From the NCBI GenBank assembly GCA_024234855.1, contig JACKNN010000003.1, forward strand, positions 372,001 through 436,000: a DNA stretch of 64,000 nucleotides. Direction: 5' to 3'. Origin of the DNA: Pseudomonadales bacterium. GTDB lineage: Bacteria; Pseudomonadota; Gammaproteobacteria; Pseudomonadales; Halieaceae. Position 1 is the stretch's first letter, and every line of letters begins with the position of its first letter. Shown piece after piece: positions 17,024 to 26,490 of this stretch. The notes under the pieces are model-generated. The model was not told where the DNA came from, searched no databases, and saw only the letters and a program-made list of their open reading frames with translations. Made by a program: the position numbers and the translations under genes.

Positions 17024-18853
17024 TCATGGCCCCAGCAGGTTGGATATCTTGCCCGCGGACAATTTCGAGAACCAGGCGGCGTCATAGCAACGCTGCAACA
17101 GGTTGATCGCCGACAGGGCAGTGACAATGCGCTGGGCAAAGGCCTCGCGCCGCGCTACCAATTCGGCAGTGCCGCCCAGTAATTGCAGGTGCTGCGCCAA
17201 TCGCAGGCCGGTGGCGAGCAGGTCCTGCGATACCGAGGACTCGCAACTGACCGTACGCCGCAGCAGCATCTGTTCGCCCTGCGCCATCAGGCGGGTGATA
17301 AATTTCCTGCGGTCGGTGACCGGCGCGGGGCCCAGTTCCAGCAGGGTGACAGCGATGATGAGGTAGGACTCGGTGATCGAGCGCAGGATGGCGTGGCCGA
17401 AGCGCGGTGGTTGTTCCCGCAGCAGTTTTTGCAGCGAGTGTTCGCCGTTTGCCCAGTCGGGATAGCGCTGCTGTGCTTCATTCTGCACTTCCTGCAGGAA
17501 GTCCGCCGTCGGCTTGTAAAAGAATTCAAACTTGTACAGGTCGCGCAGGTTGAGCGCCGCACGCTCGAGCAACCGGGCGTTGGGTGCGTCGATGCCCAGG
17601 GCGCAACTGGCCAGCCCGATCTCCGCCAGGGCGGCGCTGAGGAAATAGTGGGTGATGGTATTGCGGTAATAGGCCGCCGCCAGCCGCTTGCCCGGGGGGA
17701 TGTAGTACACCGGGGCGCTCGCCTTGTCGAAGCAGCGAATAAGGCCGGAGCCCTGCAGGGCCAGCACCGCGGCTCGCACCTGCTCCTCGTCGTCGAGACT
17801 GAAACCGGAGGCGGCGGGCAGGCCCCGTGTGCGCACCAGGGTCGCAATATCGCCGGCCTGGGCGTGGATTTCCGCTGCCGTCAGGGCGCGGCCGTTGGCG
17901 CCCAGCAGTACCATGCTCAGCACATCAGCGGATTTGATCGGCGTGATCTGCTCTATGCGTGAGCACACCTCGAAGCCCATGCGGGTTACCACGCCGCGAT
18001 CCGGGGCCGAATCGCCGGCCACATCAGCCGACAGGGTGGTAGTCTCGCCCAGGGCAAGGGGTTTGGCGAAGCGTACATAGACCTTGCCGTAGGGCTGGTT
18101 CATACCGAAGATGTAATTGAAAAACCAGCCCAGGGACTCCTTGCGCTTGGGTTCGCCCCGCTGGATCGCCACGTAGTCGTCGATTTCAGCGATGCGATCG
18201 AAGGCGATGGACACCGGCACCAGCATCACCTTGTCGATGCCTTCTTTCTGGCAGGACTCCACCACCCAATTCAGAATGCCCAGTTTCGGTGGCGACAGCT
18301 TGCCCGTGCGCGAGCGGGTGCCCTCTATGGACCAGGACAGGTGCAGTTTGTTGCGGATCAGGTAGTCGATATAGCTGCGGAACACCAGCTTGTAGATCGG
18401 GTCCTCCTGGAAGGTGCGCCGCAGGAAAATAGCGCCCACCCGGCGCGCCAGGCTGCCGAAACCCAGGAAATTCATGTTGATGCCCGCGAAGATCAGTGGC
18501 AGCGGGCGGAAGTTATTCTCAAGCAGCGAGAGCAGGAAGACAAAACTGTCCATATGGGATTTGTGTGACCACAGGAACAGCAGCAGGTGATCCCTGGACA
18601 ACGCCCGCAATTCTTCCAGCGCCTCGCGGTTGATATCGAGTTGGCGCTCATAGCTGCGGGTGTAGATAAAGCGGGCCAGTTTCGCTGCCGGATTGAGCCA
18701 TGACTCCTTCGGCGTGGCCTCGATTTCATGCAGGCACTTGCGGGCGTAGGCCTGTGCCTGGTCAAGAGTTTTACCGCTGCCCTGTGCCGCCTGCTGCAAT
18801 TCGGCCAGGAAAGTGGCGTCCTCCAGCAAACCGCCGGCGCCGTCGACTGGCAT
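17024..18853 (-). CDS. plsB: Glycerol-3-phosphate acyltransferase (PlsB family)
   Basis: The start ATG at 18853 overlaps the stop of the upstream gene as TGATG, giving 609 residues. A longer frame to 18985 lies inside the neighbour and is rejected. The acyltransferase block I is HKSHMD (H97 and D102, the H-x4-D catalytic pair). Next come GAIFLRRTF (block II), SIEGTRSRTGK (block III, phosphate binding) and VMLVPVSIAFDRI (block IV), in the order found in PlsB. It should transfer acyl groups to the sn-1 position of glycerol 3-phosphate at the inner membrane, starting phospholipid synthesis. It is shorter than E. coli PlsB (about 807). Neighbouring pgsA supports a phospholipid context. Confidence 0.87.
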   Translation of the reverse strand: MPVDGAGGLLEDATFLAELQQAAQGSGKTLDQAQAYARKCLHEIEATPKESWLNPAAKLARFIYTRSYERQLDINREALEELRALSRDHLLLFLWSHKSHMDSFVFLLSLLENNFRPLPLIFAGINMNFLGFGSLARRVGAIFLRRTFQEDPIYKLVFRSYIDYLIRNKLHLSWSIEGTRSRTGKLSPPKLGILNWVVESCQKEGIDKVMLVPVSIAFDRIAEIDDYVAIQRGEPKRKESLGWFFNYIFGMNQPYGKVYVRFAKPLALGETTTLSADVAGDSAPDRGVVTRMGFEVCSRIEQITPIKSADVLSMVLLGANGRALTAAEIHAQAGDIATLVRTRGLPAASGFSLDDEEQVRAAVLALQGSGLIRCFDKASAPVYYIPPGKRLAAAYYRNTITHYFLSAALAEIGLASCALGIDAPNARLLERAALNLRDLYKFEFFYKPTADFLQEVQNEAQQRYPDWANGEHSLQKLLREQPPRFGHAILRSITESYLIIAVTLLELGPAPVTDRRKFITRLMAQGEQMLLRRTVSCESSVSQDLLATGLRLAQHLQLLGGTAELVARREAFAQRIVTALSAINLLQRCYDAAWFSKLSAGKISNLLGP

Positions 18854-19608
18854 CACAGGCTGAACACGCCAAACAGTGCCGCGTGATCGGACAGATCGCG
18901 CCACGGGCCCTTGCTCAGGCGTTGGCAGGCATGGGGTTTCAGCCCGCGGTAGTAGATGCGGTCCACCGACAGCAGCGGCGCCCACACCGGGAAAGTGCGC
19001 GCGTGGCGCCCCTCCATCTGGACGAACAGTTCCTCCAGCCCCAGGTCCTGGTGCAGGTGCCGCTCTGCGCGCTGGCGCCAGTCGTTGAAATCGCCGGCGA
19101 TGATCATCGGTTCATCGTGGGGCACGTGCTGGTCAATGCGCTCGGTGAGGGCCTGGAACTGGTCGCGACGCTCCTGCTCCAGCAGGCCGAGGTGGACACA
19201 CAGTGTGTGCAGGCGGACGGAACGACCCGGGATTTCGATAATGCCGTGCAGGATGCTGCGGCTGGAGCGTTTGAAGATCGAGACGTCGATATTTTCCCAG
19301 CTGGCAAAGGGATACATGCTGAGAATGGCGTTGCCGTGGTCGCCCTTGCGGTAGATGGAGTTGCGGCCGTAGGCATAGTGGGGCCAGCTCTGGTCCGCCA
19401 GGTATTCGAAATGGGGCTGGTCGGGGTAGGAGAAGCGACGCCGTTTGGCGGCGCTCTTGATGGCGGTGCCGTGTATTTCCTGCAGGAATACCACGTCGGC
19501 GCCGGAATCGGCGATACGGTCGCGCATGGAATCCAGCACGAAGCGGCGATTGCCGGTGCAATAGCCCTTGTGGATGTTATAGGTGAGGACACAAATCTTA
19601 CTGCTCAC
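18853..19608 (-). CDS. Endonuclease/exonuclease/phosphatase-family protein
   Basis: This EEP-fold protein of about 251 residues begins with CVLTYNIHKG (metal-binding Asn), then FLQEIHGT (catalytic Glu), IIAGDFNDW (Asp and Asn) and ends with LSDHAALFGVF (Asp-His). That is the DNase I/sphingomyelinase/exonuclease III motif order. The preferred start is the GTG at 19608 behind AAGGGA, and GTG at 19623 is also in frame. There is no signal peptide, so it is cytosolic. Its substrate cannot be told from the motifs, which serve nucleases, phosphodiesterases and inositol-phosphate phosphatases alike. It sits between pgsA and plsB, and its stop overlaps the plsB start by one base, so a link to phospholipid metabolism is possible. 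Confidence 0.8.
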   Translation of the reverse strand: MSSKICVLTYNIHKGYCTGNRRFVLDSMRDRIADSGADVVFLQEIHGTAIKSAAKRRRFSYPDQPHFEYLADQSWPHYAYGRNSIYRKGDHGNAILSMYPFASWENIDVSIFKRSSRSILHGIIEIPGRSVRLHTLCVHLGLLEQERRDQFQALTERIDQHVPHDEPMIIAGDFNDWRQRAERHLHQDLGLEELFVQMEGRHARTFPVWAPLLSVDRIYYRGLKPHACQRLSKGPWRDLSDHAALFGVFSL

Positions 19609-19650
19609 GACAATCCCTTGCACCCGCTACGGTTAACATAGTACAGAACA

Positions 19651-20211
19651 CTATTTTTCCTTTTGTTTTCGCCGCTGCTGCGCGGCCTTGATGGACCACT
19701 TCAGCACATAATCGCAGCCGCTGGCGCCGGCGATGAACAGCACGGCGGCGGAAGCGACGGTAGTGGCCAGTGGCGGTATCGAGGTGACTACCTGCGCTGC
19801 CAGCACCAGGGCGCAAAAACTGATCTGTATGAACATATTCGCCTTGCTGAGGCGGCTGGCGGAAAACTCGAACGCACCTATTAACCAGTGATAGCAGGCT
19901 GCGCCGAGTACGATGACGAGGTCGCGGCCAATCACCACCAGCGCCAGATACCAGGGGACCAGGCCGGTACTGGCAAAGCAGATAAAAGCGACGGTAATGA
20001 GCACCTTGTCGGCAATCGGGTCGAGCGCTGCCCCCAGGCGGGAGAGCGCCCCGAGCCTTCGTGCCAGCAGGCCGTCCAGCGCATCGGTCAATCCCGCCAG
20101 CAATCCGACCCCCAGTGCCCAATGGTAATTTTCCCGCAGGATAAAATAGCCCAGTGGGCCGGCCAGCAGCAGGCGCGACAGGGTCAGGGCGTTGGGCAGG
20201 TGTTGTAGCAT
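19651..20211 (-). CDS. pgsA: CDP-alcohol phosphatidyltransferase (PgsA-like)
   Basis: This 186-residue integral membrane enzyme has the family signature D-G-x2-A-R-x8-G-x3-D-x3-D, seen as DGLLARRLGALSRLGAALD followed by PIADK. The two-metal site and the CDP-alcohol substrate sit there. The protein opens with LPNALTLSRLLLAGP, like phosphatidylglycerophosphate synthase, and has several hydrophobic segments afterwards. The likely reaction is CDP-diacylglycerol plus glycerol 3-phosphate to phosphatidylglycerophosphate, but other alcohol acceptors (cardiolipin-type) are possible. It begins eight bases after the upstream dehydrogenase gene and is followed by the EEP and PlsB genes in the same direction. 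Confidence 0.83.
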   Translation of the reverse strand: MLQHLPNALTLSRLLLAGPLGYFILRENYHWALGVGLLAGLTDALDGLLARRLGALSRLGAALDPIADKVLITVAFICFASTGLVPWYLALVVIGRDLVIVLGAACYHWLIGAFEFSASRLSKANMFIQISFCALVLAAQVVTSIPPLATTVASAAVLFIAGASGCDYVLKWSIKAAQQRRKQKEK

Positions 20212-20219
20212 GGGGCTGG

Positions 20220-21761
20220 TCAGCGATCTTCCTGAACCGGGCGCGGCTGTTTGTTCCCGGCAGCATCCCGATTGAGCAGGAAGACCGCCAGTTCGCGCTG
20301 CTCGGCTTCACTGAGCGGGGCAATCGGCATGGGCGACTGGGGTTTTTTGAGAACCTCGATAATGGCCTCGTAGCCCAGTCGATTCTCCAGTCCGGTCAGC
20401 AGCTTGGGATTCTCGCCCGACTCGTGGCAACTGGCGCAGTCATAATAGAAAAACAGCTGCTCGCCGCGTTTGGCCATGGCGGGAATATCTGCCCCCGCCA
20501 ACCACCCGGGTGGTGCCGCGTCCAACCTGCTCGCCGGCGCCGCGTCCGCTGCGGGCGACCAGCCCGCCACGTTATCGCTGGGAACCACCCGGTAGATCGC
20601 ACCGGCGTAATCGTCGGAGATATAGATTGCCCCGTCGGGGCCCTGGGCGACATCGACCGGGCGCCCGGCGATGTCGCCGTCACGGTTGAAACCGGTGAGG
20701 AAATCCCGCTCCTCTATGCCGTTGTCCGCCCAGTGCAGCGAGACGACCTTGTAGCCGTCGGGAATGCTGCGGTTCCAGGAACCGTGCAGGGCGACCAGGG
20801 CCGAGCGTTCGTAGCCGGCGGGCCAGCCGTTGTTATCGATAAAGGTCATGCCCAGCGGCGCGTTGTGGGCGCGAAAGCCATGGGCCGGGGCGGTTGGCTC
20901 GCGCGTCCCCGCCAGCGGGTCGGAGCCCATGTCGGGATCGGGCACGTTGTCCCCGTTGAAATAGGGCCAGCCGTAATAACGGCCGGGCTCGATGCGATTC
21001 AACTCGCAGGGGGGGAAGTCGTCACCCAGCAGGTCGCGCCCGTTGTCCGTCGCGTACAGCTCGCCGTTCCAGGGCGCCCAGTCAAAACCCACGCTGTTGC
21101 GCAGCCCGGTGGCGAGGATCTCACCACCACTGCCGTCGAGCTTGAAGCGCATCATGGTGGCGCGCCGCTCATCCTCTTCCACGCAGATATTGCAGGTCGA
21201 GCCCTGGGCGAGGTACAGCAGGCCATCGGGGCCGACGCGCAGGGTCTTGCTCCAGTGGTTGCCCTCGTCGCTCAAGCCTTCCACCAGCGGCTCGTAGGCG
21301 CCGGCCAGAGCGCCTCTTTCACTGTCGAACGCGACCCGGCCGATCCGGTTGGATTCCGCGATGTAAAGGTAGTCGCCCGCAAAGTCCATACCCAGCGGGC
21401 GTTTCAGGCCAGTAATCAACGGCATCACGGCGTCGGGGTGGCCGTCGCCGTCGGCATCCTTGCGCAGCAGCATGATATCGCCCGAGTGCGGCCGGCTCAG
21501 TAACAGGTCGCCTCCCGGAGTAAAGCGCAGGAAGCGCGCCTTGGGCAAATCGTTGGCGTAGAGCTGGAGGGTAAAGCCGTCGGGCAGCACGAAGCGCTGC
21601 TTCACGTCGGCGGCGGTGGCAGTGGGCCCGTCCACCCCCGCCATCACGTTAAGGATCATGCGCAGGCTGCTGGTGTCGATAGTGCCGGTGGCGATCAGGG
21701 TCAGGGGTATGCTGGCGAGCAGCACCAGGACGGCCAGCAGGCCGATGACAAGTTTTCGCAA
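20220..21761 (-). CDS. Sorbosone-dehydrogenase-like beta-propeller protein with C-terminal cytochrome c
   Basis: This 513-residue exported protein has an N-terminal hydrophobic anchor or signal (residues 4-26). Its central domain is a six-bladed propeller typical of the PQQ-dependent soluble glucose/L-sorbosone dehydrogenase family (for example RPLGMDFAGDYLYIAESNRI, GFDWAPWNGELYATDNGRD, PDGAIYISDDYAGAIYRV). A C-terminal mono-haem cytochrome c domain with CASCHESGE then follows, making a self-contained dehydrogenase that hands electrons to its own haem. The substrate (sugar, aldehyde or other alcohol) is not readable. It leads the cluster with pgsA but has no obvious functional tie to phospholipid synthesis. 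Confidence 0.8.
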   Translation of the reverse strand: MRKLVIGLLAVLVLLASIPLTLIATGTIDTSSLRMILNVMAGVDGPTATAADVKQRFVLPDGFTLQLYANDLPKARFLRFTPGGDLLLSRPHSGDIMLLRKDADGDGHPDAVMPLITGLKRPLGMDFAGDYLYIAESNRIGRVAFDSERGALAGAYEPLVEGLSDEGNHWSKTLRVGPDGLLYLAQGSTCNICVEEDERRATMMRFKLDGSGGEILATGLRNSVGFDWAPWNGELYATDNGRDLLGDDFPPCELNRIEPGRYYGWPYFNGDNVPDPDMGSDPLAGTREPTAPAHGFRAHNAPLGMTFIDNNGWPAGYERSALVALHGSWNRSIPDGYKVVSLHWADNGIEERDFLTGFNRDGDIAGRPVDVAQGPDGAIYISDDYAGAIYRVVPSDNVAGWSPAADAAPASRLDAAPPGWLAGADIPAMAKRGEQLFFYYDCASCHESGENPKLLTGLENRLGYEAIIEVLKKPQSPMPIAPLSEAEQRELAVFLLNRDAAGNKQPRPVQEDR

Positions 21762-21847
21762 GCGCAGTTCCTCCCGTTCAGTGGTGACGGCGTGACAGTG
21801 CCACGCCGCGTGAGCGGCAGACTATAACATAGGCCGCCGCCGCGGGA

Positions 21848-24625
21848 TCAGCGCGGTTTCAGCCACCGCTTGCGCAGCAGCTTGTCGCCCTCGATGGCGA
21901 GGAAACTGGGCAGGAAACACAGCAGGATCAACGGCCACCAGTCCAGCGGGAAAGGCGCAGTGCGAAACAGGGCCGCGGCCTCTGGAATCAGGGTGGGGAT
22001 AAACCGTATGAGTGTACTCAGGGCAATTCCACCCAGCAGCCAGGGGTTGGAGAAGGGGTTCAGGGTGAACACCGAGGCGTGGATAGAGCGGGCGGATATG
22101 ACGTAGCCGAAGTGCGCCATCAATATCCCCCAGAACGCAGCGGTCTGGGCCTGGGTGAGCAGCAGTTCATCGACGATTTCGCCATTGGCCACCGCGCCGG
22201 CGCCCAGGTAGTAGTACAGCAGGAATCCCGGGGCGGCGATCGCCAGTCCCATCACCACCACCCGCTGCATGAACAGGGCATTGATGATGCGCACGTCGGG
22301 CTCCCGCGGCGGCTGTCGCAGCAGGCCCGGTTCCTTGGGCTCCATCATCAGCGGCATGGTCAGCAACACGGAGTCGAGCAGGTTGATCCAGAGAATCTGC
22401 ACGGGCTCCAGTACAAAGCGGGCGGCAAACAGTGGCACGGCAGCCGCCAGCAGGATGGCGCCCATGATCAGCAGTGCCTGGGCGGCGTTGGTCGGCAGCG
22501 TATACAGTATGGCCTTTTGCAGATTATTCCAGGCGTGGCGACCCTCCTCGACCGCCGCGACGATGGTGGCGAAATTGTCGTCCGCCAGCACCATGTCGGA
22601 TGCCTCCTTGGCTACCTCGGTGCCACTTACGCCCATCGCGATGCCGATGTCCGCGACCTTCAGCGCCGGCGCGTCGTTGACGCCGTCGCCGGTCATCGCG
22701 ACCACATGACCATTGGCCTGCAATGCCTGCGCAATCGCCTGCTTGTGTTCCGGTGCGACGCGGGCAAACACCGAGACCTGCTCCGTTATGTCGCGCAGCT
22801 CGGCCTCGCTCAGTTCGCTGAGCTCGGCCCCCGTCGTCACCTGCTGTGCGGCGATACCGAGTTGCCGCGCCACCGCCTGGGCGGTATCCGGGTGATCACC
22901 GGTGATCATCACGGTGCGGATGCCGGCTTCCCCGCACTGTGCAATCGCCTCGATCGCCGAGCGCTTGGGCGGGTCGATCATGCCCTGCAGTCCGGCAAAA
23001 CACATGTCCTGTAAATCATCGGGACACAGGCCGCTGTGATCCGCCGGCAGCTCCCTGACCGCAAAGCCCAGGGTGCGCAGGGCATCGCGGGCAAACAGCC
23101 GGGCGGTTTGCAGGGCGCCGGACGGATCGAAGGCGTGGGGCTTGCCGGCCGCATCCAGTTCGGTGCTGCACATCCTGATAATGACCTCCGGCGCGCCCTT
23201 GGCGAGAATCATCCGCCTGCCCCCGATATCCGCCAGTACGGCCATGTACTTCAGGGTCGAATCAAAGGGGATTTCCAGCCGCCGCTGGATGCCGTCCACC
23301 ACCAGCTCCGCCTTGGCGCCTGATACGCGCAGGGCCAGCTCGGTCGGGTCACCGGTACCGCCCTGGGCGTTCAAGCGGGCGTTGTTGCAGCTAAAGCCGC
23401 AGTTGAGCAGCTGCACCAGGGCCGGCTGCTCCAGGGGCGGCACGGCGCGGTGTTGGTAGCGGAACTCGCCCTCGATATCGTAGCCAGTGCCGGAGACCTC
23501 ATAGGTGCGCCCGCCGGCATACACCCGGGTGACGGTCATGCGGTTTTCGGTCAGGGTGCCGGTCTTGTCCGAGCAGATCACCGAGGTCGCACCCAGGGTC
23601 TCCGCCGCCGGCAGTTTGCGGATCAGCGCCTTGCGGCTCGCCATCACCACGCCGGACAGGGCCAGGATGGAGGTCACCAGTGCCGGCAGCATCTCGGGTA
23701 TGGCAGCAACGACCAGGGAGACCGCGCCCAGGAAGCTGTAGGCGATGTCATAACCCAGGTACACCCCGTAGCCGAAATTGAAGGCACCGACAATCAGGAT
23801 GGCGATGATGAGGGTCTTGACGAACTCCTTCATCTTGCGCTGCAGCGGGGTCATCCCCTTGTCGGCGGCCTTTACCATGTCGGCGATCTGGCCGAACACC
23901 GTGCCGGCGCCGGTGTCTACCACGATGGCTCGCGCCGTGCCCTGGGTGAGGAACGTGCCGGAAAACCCCATGTTTTTCCGATCGCCCGGCACCAGGTTTT
24001 CTCCCTGGATCGCGTCTGTCAGCTTTTGCACCGGCACCGACTCACCGGTCAGGGAGGACTCGTCGACATGGATATTACTGACCTCGAGAAAGCGCACGTC
24101 GGCGGGAATCTTGTCGCCGCCCTCCATTACCACGATGTCGCCGGGCACCAGTTCGCGGGCGGGGATGCGCCGCTGGTCCCGGTCGCGCAGTACCAGGCAC
24201 TCCTGCACCATCATGTTGCGCAGCGCGTCCAGCGCCCCCTCGGCCTTGCCTTCCTGGACGAAACCGAGCACCGAGTTGAGCAGCACCACGCTGGCGATGA
24301 CGACGGTGTCGGGCAGCATATGGCTGCCCAGGGCGGTGAGTATGCCGGTGACCAGCGCCGTGGCCAGCAGGATGATTACCATGGGGTCATTGAACTGGCG
24401 CAGGAATCGCAACCAGGCGGGGGTTTTCTGGAACTTCAGCTCGTTGGGGCCGTACTGCTCGAGGCGAGCGGCGGCAACGGTTTCGGTGAGCCCGGTGGGG
24501 CTGCTGTCCAGGGAGGCCAGCAACTGGACACCGGACTGGCTGTACCAAGAGGCTTTTTCCACGTGCGGCGCGTCCTGTCCAGGAAAAGTTGAAGTGATGG
24601 TAACGAACTTTGGCGACGCCCCCAT
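21848..24625 (-). CDS. P-type cation-transporting ATPase (P2 type)
   Basis: This 925-residue pump carries the classical set: an N-terminal cation-ATPase domain, actuator TGES at 193-196, phosphorylation motif DKTGTLTENRMT with D353, a nucleotide-binding domain with LAKGAPEVI, and hinge TGDGVNDAPALK. About ten membrane segments are present, including the C-terminal P2-type block. The M4 ion-binding motif reads PEMLP (310-314) where Ca2+-ATPases usually have PEGLP. Transport of Ca2+, Mn2+, or Na+/K+ cannot be separated by eye. The start at 24625 has no clear ribosome binding site and could lie a little further in. It is probably transcribed with the malic enzyme gene 46 bases upstream. Confidence 0.88.
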   Translation of the reverse strand: MGASPKFVTITSTFPGQDAPHVEKASWYSQSGVQLLASLDSSPTGLTETVAAARLEQYGPNELKFQKTPAWLRFLRQFNDPMVIILLATALVTGILTALGSHMLPDTVVIASVVLLNSVLGFVQEGKAEGALDALRNMMVQECLVLRDRDQRRIPARELVPGDIVVMEGGDKIPADVRFLEVSNIHVDESSLTGESVPVQKLTDAIQGENLVPGDRKNMGFSGTFLTQGTARAIVVDTGAGTVFGQIADMVKAADKGMTPLQRKMKEFVKTLIIAILIVGAFNFGYGVYLGYDIAYSFLGAVSLVVAAIPEMLPALVTSILALSGVVMASRKALIRKLPAAETLGATSVICSDKTGTLTENRMTVTRVYAGGRTYEVSGTGYDIEGEFRYQHRAVPPLEQPALVQLLNCGFSCNNARLNAQGGTGDPTELALRVSGAKAELVVDGIQRRLEIPFDSTLKYMAVLADIGGRRMILAKGAPEVIIRMCSTELDAAGKPHAFDPSGALQTARLFARDALRTLGFAVRELPADHSGLCPDDLQDMCFAGLQGMIDPPKRSAIEAIAQCGEAGIRTVMITGDHPDTAQAVARQLGIAAQQVTTGAELSELSEAELRDITEQVSVFARVAPEHKQAIAQALQANGHVVAMTGDGVNDAPALKVADIGIAMGVSGTEVAKEASDMVLADDNFATIVAAVEEGRHAWNNLQKAILYTLPTNAAQALLIMGAILLAAAVPLFAARFVLEPVQILWINLLDSVLLTMPLMMEPKEPGLLRQPPREPDVRIINALFMQRVVVMGLAIAAPGFLLYYYLGAGAVANGEIVDELLLTQAQTAAFWGILMAHFGYVISARSIHASVFTLNPFSNPWLLGGIALSTLIRFIPTLIPEAAALFRTAPFPLDWWPLILLCFLPSFLAIEGDKLLRKRWLKPR

Positions 24626-24671
24626 TGAAGCAGATCAACCCGGCGGCTGATTAACCCGGCGGCGGGCCTGC

Positions 24672-26315
24672 TCAGGCGTAGTGGGGATATACCGGCTGGA
24701 ACATTCGCCCCCGTATGTCGGCGAGCAGATCCGCCGGTTCGGGCGCCCGGGCGAAGCCCTGGCGATAGGCGATGGCGGCGACTTCGGCGGCGATCAGGGC
24801 CGACACCTCGCGGATACGGGACAGGCTGGGGTAGACCCGCCCCGCGGCGAGGTCCTCCTCTCCGACCAGTGATGCCAGCACCCGGGCCGCGGCCAGGAAC
24901 ATCTCATCGGTCACCCGGGTGGTACCGCTGGCAATGGCGCCCAGCCCGACCCCGGGGAAGATGTAGGCGTTGTTGCCCTGGCCGGGGACCAGTGTCCTGT
25001 TGCCCAGTGCAACCGGCCCGAAGGGACTGCCACTGGCGAAAATGGCCCTGCCATCGCTCCAGCTGTAAGCCTGCTCAGCGCTGCACTCGGCGTTGGCGGT
25101 GGGATTGGACAGGGCGAATATGATGGGCCGCTCGTTGAGCTCCGCCATGGCTTTCACCACCGCCTCGGTAAACACCCCGGCACGGCCGGCGCAGCCCAGG
25201 ATCGCTGTCGGTTTGAGCACCCGCACCGCCTCGGCGAAGTCGTCGAGGGCGGCGTGGTCGTGGGCGTAGGGCTGTTTCTGCAGCGGGATGTCGTCGCGGT
25301 CGCTCACCAGCAGGCCCCGGCTGTCGAAATACCAGCAGTTGCCGCAGGCCTGTTCACGCGGGATGCCCTGGTCCTGCATGGCGGCGACAATGGTATTGCC
25401 GATGCCGATGCCCGCCTGGCCGGCGCCATAGAACAACACCCGCTGCTCGCCCAGTTCACCGCCGCTGATCCGCAGCGCGCCCAGCAGGCCCGCCAGGGCC
25501 ACCGCGCCGGTGCCCTGTATGTCATCGTCAAACAGGCAGGTCTGGTCCCGGTATTGCGCCAGCAGGCGGAAAGCGTTGCAGTTGCCGAAGTCCTCGAGCT
25601 GTACCAGGGCGTCGGGAAAGACATCGGCCACCGCGCTGATGAATTCCTCCACCAGGGCGTCGTAGGCCGGCCCGCGCTCGCGGCGGCGCTCCAGCCCGAG
25701 ATACAGCGGGTCATTCAGAAATGCCTCGTTGTTGGTTCCCACATCGAGCGTCACCGGCAGGCATTGGGTGGGGTGAATACCCGCGCAGGCGGTGTACAGC
25801 GACAGTTTGCCGATCGGAATACCCATGCCGGCGGCGCCCAGGTCGCCCAGGCCGAGAATGCGCTCGCCGTCGGTGACCACGATGATGCGCGGGTCGCGGT
25901 GTGGCCAGTTATCGAGAATCTCCCGAACCCGGCCCCTGTCCTGCAGCGAAATATAGAGCCCTCGCGGGCGCCGGTAGATGTGGCTGAACTGCTGGCACGC
26001 TTTGCCGACGGTGGGGGTGTAGATCAGCGGCATGATTTCTTCGATATGGTTGACCACCACCTGGTAGAACAGGGTCTCGTTGCGATCCTGCAGGGAGATC
26101 AGCGCGATATAGCGTTCCAGGTCGGACTCCTTGGCCCGCAGGTTGCCCATGACCCGCCGTTCCTGCTCGGCGGGCGAGCATACCCGCGGCGGCAGCAGCC
26201 CCCGCAGCCCGAGCAGGTCGCGCTCGGCCTCGGTAAAAGCGGTGCCCTTGTTGCGCACGGGATCGTGCAACAGTTTCACGCCCCGCGGTAACGCCTGATC
26301 CGGCTGGCCTGACAC
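24672..26315 (-). CDS. maeA: NAD-dependent malic enzyme (malate dehydrogenase, decarboxylating)
   Basis: The GTG at 26315, placed six bases after GGGAGGGA, gives 547 residues, close to the 560 or so of the family. A frame to 26447 runs into the folE terminator region and is rejected. Recognisable blocks are YTPTVGKACQQFS, VVTDGERILGLGDLGAAGMG (metal/substrate site), LEDFGNCNAF, LFDDDIQGTGAVALAG and the NAD-binding FYGAGQAGIGIGN. It converts malate to pyruvate and CO2 with reduction of NAD, feeding gluconeogenesis or NADH supply during growth on C4 acids. It is followed by the P-type ATPase gene. Confidence 0.93.
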   Translation of the reverse strand: MSGQPDQALPRGVKLLHDPVRNKGTAFTEAERDLLGLRGLLPPRVCSPAEQERRVMGNLRAKESDLERYIALISLQDRNETLFYQVVVNHIEEIMPLIYTPTVGKACQQFSHIYRRPRGLYISLQDRGRVREILDNWPHRDPRIIVVTDGERILGLGDLGAAGMGIPIGKLSLYTACAGIHPTQCLPVTLDVGTNNEAFLNDPLYLGLERRRERGPAYDALVEEFISAVADVFPDALVQLEDFGNCNAFRLLAQYRDQTCLFDDDIQGTGAVALAGLLGALRISGGELGEQRVLFYGAGQAGIGIGNTIVAAMQDQGIPREQACGNCWYFDSRGLLVSDRDDIPLQKQPYAHDHAALDDFAEAVRVLKPTAILGCAGRAGVFTEAVVKAMAELNERPIIFALSNPTANAECSAEQAYSWSDGRAIFASGSPFGPVALGNRTLVPGQGNNAYIFPGVGLGAIASGTTRVTDEMFLAAARVLASLVGEEDLAAGRVYPSLSRIREVSALIAAEVAAIAYRQGFARAPEPADLLADIRGRMFQPVYPHYA

Positions 26316-26426
26316 GATTCCCTCCCGGTCGGTGACCCGACGCTGTGAGCGCGTTATATGAACGAGTGGCCACAGTGTAATGGACAGCGCCCGCTGGGGG
26401 ATTTGAGGCTGATCAATGTTAGCCCC

Positions 26427-26455
26427 ATAAAAAAACACCCGGCGCAACCGGGTGT
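26427..26455 (-). terminator. Rho-independent terminator after folE
   Basis: On the minus strand the sequence forms ACACCCGG, loop TTGCG, CCGGGTGT and then a run of T. It lies 36 bases past the folE stop codon and before maeA, so it separates the two transcripts. Confidence 0.88.
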
Positions 26456-26490
26456 AAAGCTGCCTGGCGGGGGGGTGCCAGGACTTGTGG

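Noticed and set aside
23450..24592. 380-codon open frame on the plus strand
   Set aside because: Antisense to the P-type ATPase, whose motifs are complete.
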